NCBI GenBank assembly: GCA_023362775.1
Contig: JALMGJ010000006.1
Coordinates: 2,888,001 to 2,952,000, forward strand
Length of the DNA: 64,000 nt
Reading direction: 5' to 3'
DNA from: Charina bottae
Lineage: Eukaryota > Chordata > Lepidosauria > Squamata > Charinaidae
The notes under the pieces were generated by a model. That model saw nothing but the letters and a program-made list of their open reading frames with translations, was not told the DNA's origin and made no database searches. Positions 55,140 to 64,000 of the stretch are shown piece by piece (within the stretch, counting starts at the first letter, position 1; every line of letters begins with the position of its first letter). The translations under genes were made by a program, and so were the position numbers.

Positions 55140-58100
55140 GGCCAAGGTATATACATATTTTATTTTTTAAAAAGTTTACAGTTTCTTTAATTATACACAA
55201 CTATTCTGAGAGGTTATAATTCTTAGAAGAGGCATTCGCCACAGGGTCTGGCCCCCCCACGACATCATCGCAATGCAAAGAGGGGGAACTGGGGCAGCTC
55301 AGACGCCCATGGAAGGGCTGGACACCCCGTTTGACCTCTTCAAGTATTCACACAATGTACCAAATGCACTCTGGGAAATTAAACAAAAACAAAAAAACCT
55401 GGCCATTTCTCATGTCGCATCCACCCCTGCTTCGAGTCCCAGAACAAGACAGCGCTAGAGAAATCAGTGTGCTCGATCCCAACCTGGGACGGTGCACATT
55501 GCAATGACCACCCCGAGATTAACTCTACCCTTCGCTACTCGTTCCAAATCTAGCTGCAGAACACCAGCGTAGTCCAAACGCTAAAATATTTTCCATCTCT
55601 CTTGTTCAAGTCTCCTCCCTGCTCCCAAAGGAAAGAAGACGCCAACCAACCAGGAAAACAAGAGTTTCCAGAAGCTGTCCCAGAACTCTTGATTTTACAT
55701 CTTCGTTGACCCATCTATGCTCAAACCAAAAAAATAAAGATCTCCACGTGCTACCAACTTGAATTAAGGGGACAAGACCAGGGTCATCCGGTCAGTGTGA
55801 TGTGTGGCCCTGCAGCTTCACTTCCATCTACATTTTAATTTAGTAACTTAAAAGAGCTGCTTAAGAGTCTGTTCAACAGATGAATCGGGGAGCTGGTAAG
55901 AGAAAAGATGGAGGAAATGCTGTGCGCTTCAAGGAAAACTTTGAAAACGTCCTGAAGACAGGACTGGATTGCAAATCAAAAAGGATGTGGGAAGTTTCCT
56001 AGGCAGATGGCATAGCGCTCAGAGGGATTTGCTCAGCAAGAATTAAATCTGAAGATTGGATTGTCATCTCAACAGGCAGCCTGAAAAGAGACATCAGCAC
56101 CACCATGGCTGGCAGTTATGATGATGGCGTAATCAACTGAAGACTGTTCATCAAACAGCGAGCAAAGATCTTAACAAGCCAGAGGAAGAAAGGAAAGTGG
56201 TTGGGGAGGGAAAAGGAACAGAGAGCAACCTGTTCCAAGATCAGCGACGTGAAGGAGACAGAGCTGAAAACCACTCCATTTAGCGAAATCCTTCCGAGAT
56301 GGTTCCTCACAAACTGTTTCTTTCAAGCTTGATCCCACGAAATCACAAACATTTGGCCAGCCATGATCACTAGGTTAAGTCAATACTACATCAACGAGTG
56401 TCAGAACTGTTTGCAAGTGTGTGTGTATAAGGCTGTGTGTGTGATGCTTATGTTCAAGAACCAATTCTAGCTGACAGAACGAAGAAGCGGGATCACCTTA
56501 AACCTTCACCTGAGCCATGAGCATTCAAGGGATGAGATGCAGTGACAGATGCCAGAAAGGGCCTTCGCGAAACAAGAGACTCAGAAGGGAAAGCAGGAAC
56601 CACGTTTGGGGGGAACTTAGTGTAAACATGGGTTGCCTCTCTGTTGGAAATCTTTTGTTTTCTCTCCTTAATTAAAACCAGAATTGTGGCTTTGCTTAGG
56701 GGGCGGGGGGAAGGGAGTCTTAATTTACGAGTGCAGCGTTGTCAAAATCTCAAAAAATATCAGGATTCAGACTTTATTTTTTTTAAAAAAAGAAAGATTA
56801 CCTGCATAAAGGGAATTAGAACACTAGCATTTATATATACAATCTTGGGGAGCAGGAGGAGGGAACCATTTGTTTTGTTTAAACTGGTACTCCTATCATG
56901 ATAGATAGCTTGGCACTCAAGTCTAGGCCAAAACAGTAGCTAGAGGTCATTTCACAGGGAGACCAATTAGCAGCACATTTAAGGCAGACCACCCCCATCC
57001 TGTGCCCACCCACCCACCCACCCCCGGCTGTGCTGGGATGGCGGTTGCAGGAGGACACCAGGCTAGGGACAGGCAATCTAGAGGGCCCTGCTGTAGGAAC
57101 AGCCCCTCCGTGTCTCCCATCAAGACCCCGAGTGACGGAACGCCGCCTCCTGTTGCACAGTCAGTTCACAGCTACTAACCTCAGCCCGATTTCACTGCTT
57201 TTTCAATGTTTGAGAAAAGGAAAAGATTACTACTATTAATGTATTATTTTTGCTGTATGCCCATAGTTCGAATACTTGGTAAGCTTTTGCTTTATTAAAG
57301 GAAAATAATCATGCCAAAGTTAAGTTCTACTTTACAGATCTTTCCAAAAGGGAAGAAAGCAAATTGATCACGGTTTAAGATTGTACTCTTTTGTTACCCT
57401 CACCCCCCCCCCCAAACACACACAAACTCCCCGACTCCAAACTCCGGTGGCATTTAAGCAGCAGCAACGGGGGGAAATAATACAATTGACCAAGCTTCTC
57501 TTGACATTCAACGTTCTGCTCGAGTCACCCAAGTTCTGTATACTGATTCTAGAAGATGCAGCAAGCCCACCCCGGCTCCCTCTTCTCAACATCCTGTCCC
57601 AAAATATCTAGAAATGCAGAGGAAGCAACATCCAGGGCAGGGCTCCATCTCACCGGACACTCCTGCTATTATCCACAGCATCATCAACATCCCAGGTAGG
57701 CATTTCTGGTCTGAGGATCCTCACGCATTCAATTAGCAAAGGAAGGAAGGAATTCTCACTTGGAGTATCTCAGACACCACCTTCCTTATCCATTTCCCCC
57801 CTTCTTTAAGAAGAGCCCATCGTGGTGGGATTTCTCAGATTGTCTGGCCTGCTCACCCAAGCACGGCAAACGGAAAGCGGAACTGACAGCAAGCATTGGC
57901 ACGGGGTGGGGGGGTGGAGAGGAGGGAATTATGACCAGGGATAAAAAGCGCCAACGCCACTTTTCACAGGCTCGGAGCACTTGGCCAAATCCACCTGGTC
58001 AGAAGGCTCTTACTGAAGTTCACCTTGACGGTGTTTGCAGAAACATCAAGAGAGCGAGAAGGTGTGTGTGTGTGTGTAGAATTACTACTGCTGGTGGATT

Positions 58101-58989
58101 GGACAAGGGGACCAGAATGGATCGGGTTCAATGTACTCCGAGTCAGCTACCCCACCCTCGGGCAGGGCTGGCTGGCTTCGTGTCCCTTGAAAGGAGGAGG
58201 GAGACAGACTGAGAATCCGGAGGAACGAGGCGAGTACTGTTGAGATGCTGGCTTTCAAAAGTTTCCCCAAGCAAACTAGATACCATCACTACCATCACCG
58301 GTCTAAGCAAGACAGGAAGTCCACAGAAAAAGCATACTCGGAATCACCGCTGCTTTGTAAAAAAAATCCGACACTTCGAGAGCTCCATGCATTCAGTTGG
58401 TGGATTTTTTTTTTAAAGGAAAAAAAAAAGGTGAACTCCATCCAAAAGTGTAAGCAGCCAAGTTGAAATGAAGGAGCACCGTTGACTTCACTGCCTCATC
58501 TTTCCATCATTTATCCCCCCCCCCCCAATATTTCTCATTTACATTCTGAAAGTGCTGTTCCATGTTTGCATCCAAGGGCGTCTGCTGTCTTTGGAACGTT
58601 TAACTAACAAAAAGAAAAAAGAAAGGAAAAAGAAAAACCGGGAAAAAAACAAAATGGGAATATCCCGAGCAAAGCTGCAGTTCAGGGTTGACTCGGCTGA
58701 AATGGAATTATGAATGGATGCAAGCACGCACCCAGGTTCATATTGCTACCAAGTGGAATGTCGGAAACGCACTGCAATGCATTTTGGGCTCTGAGAAATG
58801 ACCAAAAAAAAAAAAAAAATCAAGATCTAAAGGGTGATATATATATATGTATATATATCTCAATGCTATTATTCATAAAAACCTTGTTTAGTAATAAAAA
58901 ATTGCTTTGTTTAAATATGAATATTATAGTCTGCTTCTCAGCGCATGGTTAGGAAGTCAGTCTTTCCGAAAAGCAGGACGCTGCTTCTA
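55140..58989 (-). other. UBE2H: UBE2H 3'UTR (inferred extent)
   Basis: The low-copy sequence following the UBE2H stop codon (58992-58990) is free of recognisable transposons for about 3.85 kb, in contrast to its surroundings. A minus-strand AATAAA lies at 55164-55159, with cleavage expected 10-30 nt further left. UBE2H mRNAs of other vertebrates have 3'UTRs of a similar multi-kilobase length, so this is a plausible terminus. Shorter alternative polyadenylation forms are possible. It includes simple tracts (A-run at 58803, TATA-rich at 58838-58857, GT at 58062-58077). Confidence 0.65.
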
Positions 58990-59114
58990 CTACAATTCCA
59001 TATCCTGGGCCTCGTCCTCTGAAAAGTCAGACATGGAGCTCTCGGAAGAGCTGTCTCCGGTCCCTTCTTCCTGCTCTTTTAGTGCTTCCTCTGTTGCATA
59101 TTTCTGAATGTATT
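58990..59114 (-). CDS. UBE2H: UBE2H last coding exon (acidic C-terminal tail)
   Basis: Translates, after a split Glu codon, to [18 protein letters not shown] ... [13 protein letters not shown] and stop (58992-58990): residues about 143-183 of a 183-residue E2. It matches the vertebrate UBE2H C-terminus, whose Ser/Glu/Asp-rich tail is a hallmark of this E2 and of its yeast homologue Ubc8. The splice acceptor is at 59116-59115 (attcag|aatac), phase 1, matching the donor of the exon at 60863-60991. Known role: UBE2H is the cytosolic/nuclear E2 that works with the CTLH/GID E3 ligase and is prominent in erythroid maturation. All residues are in frame with no lesion. Confidence 0.98.
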
Positions 59115-59559
59115 CTGAATGAAGGGGCGGGGGGGGGGGTGAGGAGGAAAAAAGAGGAAACGATCAACTCACACATTCCCAGGTCAAAGCGCAGGCATTT
59201 TGACATACAGATTACACAAAGAACGCTCGCAGCCTTTTAGGGTCCAACACTGCCATGGCTGGACACTTCTTAAACTGACATTTGTCCAAATCAGTTAATC
59301 TTTGCCCTATTTGCAGAGTACAATGGAGCATCCAGACCTTCGTGTCTTCCAGGGCAATAAAACAGAGAGTCTGGTGGAATAGTTTTGTGCAAAACGGCAT
59401 CTCTCTGAAGGTGGGCCGGGAAGGACAAGGGGACCGACGGGGCCTGCTGTAAAACCCAAGGTGGCGATAAAATACTGGAGCTACCATTTCAAAGTGTAGG
59501 CAGGGATATGAAGAATATTTCTGGATTGCTTCCAGATGCATAACCGTAATGTATTATTA

Positions 59560-59897
59560 GGGGGCGCAATAGCTCAGCGGGTAAGACGCCAGGCTTGTGG
59601 ATCGGAAGATCGCAAGTTCGGAGGTTTGAGACCCAAGCGCCGCATGACGGAGTGAGCTCCCGCACTCGCCCCACCTCTTGCCAACCTAGCAATTCGAAAG
59701 CATGCAAAATGCAAGTAGATGAATAGGTACCACTTCGGTGGGATGGTAACAGCGTTCTGCGCGCATCATGCCGGCCACATGACTGTGGAAGCGTCTTCAG
59801 ACAGCGCTGGCTCTTCGGCTAACAAACGGAGATGAGCACCACCCCCTAGAGTCGGACACGACTGTGCAGGGGAAACCTTTACCTTTTTTTTTTTAAT
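59560..59897 (+). mobile_element. Sauria-type tRNA SINE, full length
   Basis: Head ggggcgcaatagctcagcgg, then a tRNA-like box B region (agttcggaggtttgagacc), the conserved body, the BovB-like tail gagtcggacacgactgtgc and aaacctttacctttttt. It lies in the UBE2H last intron, antisense to the gene. Confidence 0.95.
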
Positions 59898-59944
59898 GTA
59901 TTATTACCTAAGACAGAAGAGTCCCAGGCCTTAACCTCAGCTTA

Positions 59945-60330
59945 CAGGTAACCTCACTTAACAACCATTTGTTTAGTGATGGTTCGGACTTATGACGGTG
60001 CTGAAAAAACCGACTTACAACCGGTCCTCACACTTACAACCATCACAGTGTCCCCACGGTCATGTGATCACAATTTCGGCGCTTGGCAACCGATTCGCAT
60101 TTATGACCGTTGCAGCGTCCCGTGGTCACGTGATCGCCATTTTCTAGCTTCCCAGCCGGCTTCTGACAAGCAAAATCAATGGGGAACTGCGTGATTTGCT
60201 TAACAACCACGTGGTTCACTTAATGACTGCCACAAAAAGGTCAAAAAATTGGGTTGGATTTGCTTAATAACCGCTTTGTTTAGCAACCAAATTCCGGTCC
60301 CAATTGTGGTCGTTAAGCGAAGACTACCTG
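59945..60330. mobile_element. Tigger-like (TcMar) MITE, copy E
   Basis: Ends caggtaacctcacttaacaa and ttaagcgaagactacctg, with TA at 59943-59944 and 60331-60332. Located in the last intron of UBE2H. Confidence 0.92.
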
Positions 60331-60862
60331 TATGTGCTAAGGCAAGAGACAGAAGGGAGAATTCTGATAAAGAAGATATTGAAGAGGGGAAATTTCTATT
60401 GTCAAATGCAGGTTAAGAGTTAAGTGAGCAGCAACAAGAGAAGAAACATCAGCAGAAGTGAGAGACCCCTAGGATTTGCTCAGCGTGTTTGCCAATAGCA
60501 TTTCTCATGGGGCTCCTTTGCAACTTCTTGCCTGATGTGATGGAGCATTCAGAAATGCAAACTTCTCTCCGTGTGACATAATCCAGCAGGCTCCTTAATG
60601 TGCGGGGAAGTTCTGAGAGAGAGGCATGGAGGGCAGATACCCACACACATCTGTCCAGCCTGGCCTTCTCAAACATCAGGCAGGGCACTGTTATTTCAAA
60701 ACTCTATACCTCGCAACCACTTTAAATCCACCAGCCAAACAAAAGTTCAATTCAAGGATAAGATGCAATTAAAAAAAGAGAGTTTTTGTGCTATGTAAGC
60801 GAGACTTCCGTGCACTTCCGAAATGCAGCCCTCTTCCTTTGGCCTTCCACCCAAGTCCTTAC

Positions 60863-60991
60863 CTTTAATTTTCTGTTTGTATTCTTCTGGTCGGTGAAGG
60901 TACATGGCTGCTGCGTCACCATTAAGGGGGTCTATGGGGTTGGGATAGGCCAGCAACTGGGGCAGGAACGACTCAAATATATTGGTAAGAT
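60863..60991 (-). CDS. UBE2H: UBE2H penultimate coding exon
   Basis: Encodes (D)[18 protein letters not shown], then [20 protein letters not shown] and QKIK, residues about 100-142. This is the C-terminal part of the UBC fold: helix 2 following the active-site strand, then the [11 protein letters not shown] loop and helix 3, all strongly conserved in UBE2H. The exon is 129 nt with phase 1 at both ends. Acceptor ctttcag|atctt at the right, donor aaag|gtaagg at the left. No substitution from the vertebrate consensus as I know it is visible. Confidence 0.98.
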
Positions 60992-61125
60992 CTGAAAGGA
61001 TCAACACAAAAGATCTGAAAAACGACGTGTTGTGTCTGAACCAGGTGGTCGAAAGAGTCTTCCGTTCATAGCTTTACATCTCTTTTCCCACCTCCCCATG
61101 TTGAGTCCCAGATGTTCTAGGACGG

Positions 61126-61335
61126 CAGTTCTTCAACTGTTTGACCCAAGTACCCCTTTCCTGGTCTCAAATAATGTCATGCCCCCCAAAAAGAATCGAA
61201 ACAGACGCTGTTCTTTTACATAAGTGTCTTGACACTGGCAGTCCCAATCTGATCCTCAATTCCCAAACAAGCAATTCGAAGTTGCTCCGTTACTCCCAGG
61301 ATATGCCCAAATTACCCCTTGTTTAAGAACCACTG
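61126..61335. mobile_element. hAT-like non-autonomous element
   Basis: The ends (cagttcttcaactgtttgac and ttgtttaagaaccactg) are inverted and resemble the Charlie-type terminus cagtggttcttaaac. The interior (ccaagtacccc, attaccccttg) matches the usual subterminal phrases of such elements. No clear 8-bp duplication is left. Confidence 0.6.
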
Positions 61336-61674
61336 TCCAAGGAGTTGTGCAAAAATGAATGGGATGTCCATCACACAGGGCTGACAATGAAAGCAAAAAA
61401 AAAAAAAAAAAAAAAAGGAACAGGAAGGTGGGCAAGATTTCCTTAACAGAACGTGGAAGGAAAAGCTTTTAACAGAGCACTCGTATTAGGATAACCCACT
61501 TGGGGAGAAAGATCTGTCTCTCTTCCCCCACCATAGTCTCTTTAGTGATGCCGAGTTTTACATGCCGAGTTCCAGGGAAGCCCCAAACCATTTCACCCGT
61601 AGGATTCAAGTCCCGCACGGCTTCAACAAGTATCGTGCAAAAGTTGTAGCCACAGCTACAACGCTGGATTTTTC

Positions 61675-61885
61675 CTTTGAAGTGAAGATGGCGGCCACAG
61701 CCATGCCATGAAAGCCCTGCCCCCTTTTTATGTGCCCGCCCGGAGTCACCGTGTGCGAGCTGGGCGGCCTTGTGCATTTGTTTAACAAATAAATAAAAAT
61801 GCGCACTGTGCCCCACATGAAAAAGGGTGGGTTTTTGGTCAAGGACATCTTGACCATTTTGATCCCCCCTGTGGACACGCCTGCA
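61675..61885. mobile_element. Foldback 'AAGATGGC' repeat with internal L2/CR1 fragment
   Basis: Left arm gaagatggcggccacagcc and right arm aaggacatcttgaccatttt, ending cctgtggacacgc. Between them, 61735-61800 (gcccgcccggagtcaccg, gagctgggcggcc, aacaaataaataaaaatg) is an L2/CR1-type 3' end. The left arm contains a consensus-like YY1 core (aagatggcggc). Confidence 0.65.
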
Positions 61886-61957
61886 TGCAAGGGGTGGACA
61901 CGCCCCTCCACTACATTTTACAAACCACCCCCAACTTCTTCTTGTTTTTAAACTCAC

Positions 61958-62010
61958 CGTAGAGGGCTGTCCAAGTCTGATTAATTACATCTAGACATAC
62001 AGTTCCTGAC
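61958..62010 (-). CDS. UBE2H: UBE2H catalytic-cysteine exon
   Basis: A 53-nt exon encoding SGTVCLDVINQTWTALY plus split codons at both ends (completing Ala on the 5' side and starting Asp on the 3' side): residues about 83-99. The Cys in TVCLDVINQ is the ubiquitin thioester residue (Cys87 in human numbering). The acceptor is ttattccag|gtcagg at 62012-62011 and the donor ctacg|gtgagt at 61957-61956. The reading frame joins exactly with the flanking exons. It is too short to stand out as an ORF but is unmistakable by sequence and splice sites. Confidence 0.98.
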
Positions 62011-62257
62011 CTGGAATAAACAAAGAAGAGAAGTGGTGGATTCATTTACGACTCAACCCTGCCAATACAGCACAGAAGCTAAGAAGAGGAGCTGGCCGGT
62101 CCCCCGTTTAGATCCTGTCCCACCAGCAGCGTCGCCCAGGGGATGAACGTGGACTGCAAGATATTGTGCAAAATATTTCTACTGAACCATTTTGGATCTG
62201 AAAGCCCCCCACTGGAACTCTTGCGAGCTGGAAACTCTCACTCAAGATGCTCTAAGA

Positions 62258-62383
62258 CAGTGTTTCTCAGCCTTGGCAACTTCAAGCTGTGTGGACTTCA
62301 ACTCCCAGAATTCCGTGGCTGGCTGGGGAATTCTGGGAGTTGAAGTCCACACAGCTTGAAGTTGCCAAGGCTGAGAAACACCG
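62258..62383. mobile_element. hAT foldback MITE, copy 6
   Basis: A nearly perfect palindrome, cagtgtttctcagccttgg to ccaaggctgagaaacaccg. The duplications ctctaaga (62250-62257) and ctctaagc (62384-62391) match at 7 of 8. It lies in a UBE2H intron and could fold into a long hairpin in the pre-mRNA. Confidence 0.93.
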
Positions 62384-63049
62384 CTCTAAGCCATTCAAGC
62401 GGCAACATTTTGCACAATACTCCCCGCCCTCAGTTTGTGGCACCAAAGATTTGGGCCATTAGCCCTGCAGATGTTTATTGTCCCCCTTTTGCTTCCCAAC
62501 TCCTCTTCCCAAAGGGCCCCCCGTCTCACTCATCTTTGCAGGGTGACTCCTGACACACCAGGGAAACCTGGTGGTGCCTTCAAGCCAGTAACGTTGGGCA
62601 CATCCACTCTCTTGCAACAGCAGGAGGCAAGAGAGGATTCAAGGCCCATGGGCTGACCTTGGGGGGATCTACAAGAAGCCGGTACGGACTCCCAAGCAGA
62701 AGGAAACCAGCCTCCCAATTCCAAAGTAGGCTGCTGAAATAAAGCACGGTCCAGATTGGGAGAGGTTCCTGTGCTGGAGACCACCAAATCAGCGGCAGCT
62801 TGGAGGAGCTGAACGAAAATGCACACCCCCGTTCCTGAATTCCAGATGCGGGCACGTTCGGAATTTGGAGGGGGGGCACTTGATGAATATCCTGCCTAAA
62901 TGCTGCTATATGGAAACGGCCAGTTGTACACGCAACCCACCAGAAAGGAACTGTTTCCCACCACAGCTCCTAGTCCTCAGGAAGCTATTACCGCCGCTTA
63001 CCTATGACTTTCAACTATTTAGTTTTCAGTAAGGTTTATGGAAATAAAG

Positions 63050-63150
63050 ACTTCATTCACTCATTCATTCATTCATTCATTCATTCATTCATTTTATATG
63101 ACCACCCATCTCCCCCAACGGGGGACTCTGGGCGGTTTACAATAAAATCA
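63050..63150 (-). mobile_element. L2/CR1-type LINE 3' end fragment with (ATTC)n tail
   Basis: cattcattcattcattcatt (about ten units), then atatgaccacccatctcccc and actctgggcggtttacaa. On the minus strand this is an L2/CR1 3' terminus with its repeat tail. Confidence 0.85.
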
Positions 63151-63638
63151 AGTTTAAAATACAAATATAAAATTACAATTTATTAGCATAATATAAATAA
63201 ATATAAAATCCAAATTTGGCAAATTGATCTCAATGCCAGAGGTGGCATCTACTACGGCTCTGCTCGGTGCCAAATTCCCCTTAATGTTGGAGAAAGCGAG
63301 GGAAAGAGCAGGCACTGGGGACGGCCTTCAAATCAACGCAAGGCAAATTAATATATGGTGACAGCTGCGCTCCTAGTTAGCCTTTTAAAAAGAACTCCCA
63401 TTCTAAGCCAAGCCATTTCCACTACCTACCTGGACTAGCAAGGTTTATCCAAAGCCAGGCTCGGCCCTACTAGACCCCCTTGAACCCGGGGCAGCTTCTC
63501 CTCAGGAGAAAAGGTGTGAAAACTGGTGCTCTCCCACTGCGGACGGGAAAGGCTGGCGAAACGTTGCAGCCAAAGGCCTGCTTATTCCCACCCCAAGTAA
63601 GATGCACCTTTCAGTAAAAAACAGCTTAGGTCACTTAC

Positions 63639-63678
63639 GCTTCATCAATGTTGGGATGGAAAATTTTATTCATGAATC
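63639..63678 (-). CDS. UBE2H: UBE2H HPN-motif exon
   Basis: A 40-nt exon encoding (G)FMNKIFHPNIDE(A), residues about 69-82. It includes the HPN tripeptide conserved in E2 enzymes, whose Asn supports the oxyanion during ubiquitin transfer. The acceptor is ccttgtag|gattc at 63680-63679 and the donor gaagc|gtaagt at 63638-63637. Both split codons fit the neighbouring exons. The preceding exons (residues 1-68) are not in the window and should lie to the right. Confidence 0.97.
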
Positions 63679-64000
63679 CTACAAGGAGAGAAACACAAGA
63701 GTTGTTAGCAGCTGGGTACCGTTTTCATGGGGTAGGTGCTGAACACACCAGGTCGTCGGTGGTATTCCTCACATCAAGAAAACATTCACCATTTGCCAAA
63801 AGGAAATAGAGAGCTCAATGATGGAAAGATCCTCTCTCCAACTGAATCCTCTAAGTGACTTCCTTAACTTTTAATATCCACCCTCCTTATTTATGGAGTC
63901 AATCTAGCCAAGGCTTCCCGGTCTCGCATCGGGGGGAAAAGCCACAGGCCCTCGAAACCTTGACATTATTATTTGGTAAGAAAAATGCCCCCCAGGAGGC
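63679..64000 (-). other. UBE2H: UBE2H intron, partial
   Basis: Intron upstream of the HPN exon, running off the window. I see no exon in these 320 bp. Confidence 0.75.

Larger units (their letters stand above)
59115..60862 (-). other. UBE2H: UBE2H last intron
   Basis: A 1.75-kb intron with canonical ends (GTAAGG donor at 60862, AG acceptor at 59115). It holds a full Sauria SINE (59560-59897) and a Tigger-like MITE (59945-60330). The rest is low-copy. Confidence 0.9.
60992..61957 (-). other. UBE2H: UBE2H intron
   Basis: About 0.97 kb with canonical ends (GTGAGT at 61957, AG at 60992). It contains a hAT-like element (61126-61335), an A-run at 61394-61417, and a foldback 'AAGATGGC' repeat that itself holds an L2/CR1 3' fragment (61675-61885). 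Confidence 0.9.
62011..63638 (-). other. UBE2H: UBE2H intron
   Basis: About 1.63 kb with canonical ends (GTAAGT donor at 63638, AG acceptor at 62011). It contains a hAT foldback MITE (62258-62383) and an L2/CR1 3' end with an (ATTC)n tail (63050-63150). Confidence 0.9.

Noticed and set aside
59560..59640. tRNA gene
   Set aside because: tRNA-like box A and B belong to a SINE head. There is no complete cloverleaf and the SINE body follows directly.

Overview
The window is nuclear DNA of a squamate reptile (lizard or snake; I cannot say which). The evidence is: one vertebrate protein gene with normal GT-AG introns, two vertebrate microRNA hairpins, and a repeat load typical of squamates. The repeats include Sauria-type tRNA SINEs with BovB-like tails, BovB/RTE, L2/CR1 and L1 LINEs, a 5S-derived SINE, several MITE families and long (GGAA)n arrays. 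There is no sign of a bacterial, phage or CRISPR system.

Two conserved loci sit at the two ends, both on the minus strand. At the left are the precursors of miR-183 (about 5003-5110) and miR-96 (about 2488-2570), two members of the sensory-organ miR-183/96/182 cluster. miR-182 is not found here and would be expected beyond the left edge. At the right is the 3' half of UBE2H, a ubiquitin-conjugating E2 enzyme: four coding exons (residues about 69-183, including the active-site Cys) and a 3'UTR of about 3.85 kb. The cluster next to UBE2H matches the vertebrate microsynteny NRF1 - miR-183 cluster - UBE2H.

The roughly 50 kb between them contains no protein gene I can support. At 16.8-17.4 kb and 22-31.5 kb there are large CpG-rich blocks. 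On the minus strand these carry a TATA box and several consensus splice donors, which makes them the best candidates for the promoter and first exons of the pri-miR-183/96/182 transcript. An AT-rich, homeodomain-like island at 25.2-25.6 kb sits inside the CpG block.

Most of the rest is mobile DNA. There are TA-flanked Tigger-like MITEs (5 copies), a hAT foldback MITE with 8-bp target duplications (6 full copies and one half), a second 8-bp-TSD MITE (2 copies), a YY1-motif-bearing foldback repeat, and tRNA SINEs with an internally amplified 102-bp unit (3 loci). LINE pieces include a BovB with a largely open RT frame inserted in an L1 tail, and an L2/CR1 element with a 410-residue RT frame inserted in an ORF2-less L1. 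Several nested insertions give relative ages. The most notable result is that miR-96 and miR-183, nearly adjacent in mammals, lie about 2.4 kb apart here with two MITEs and a probable CR1 fragment between them.
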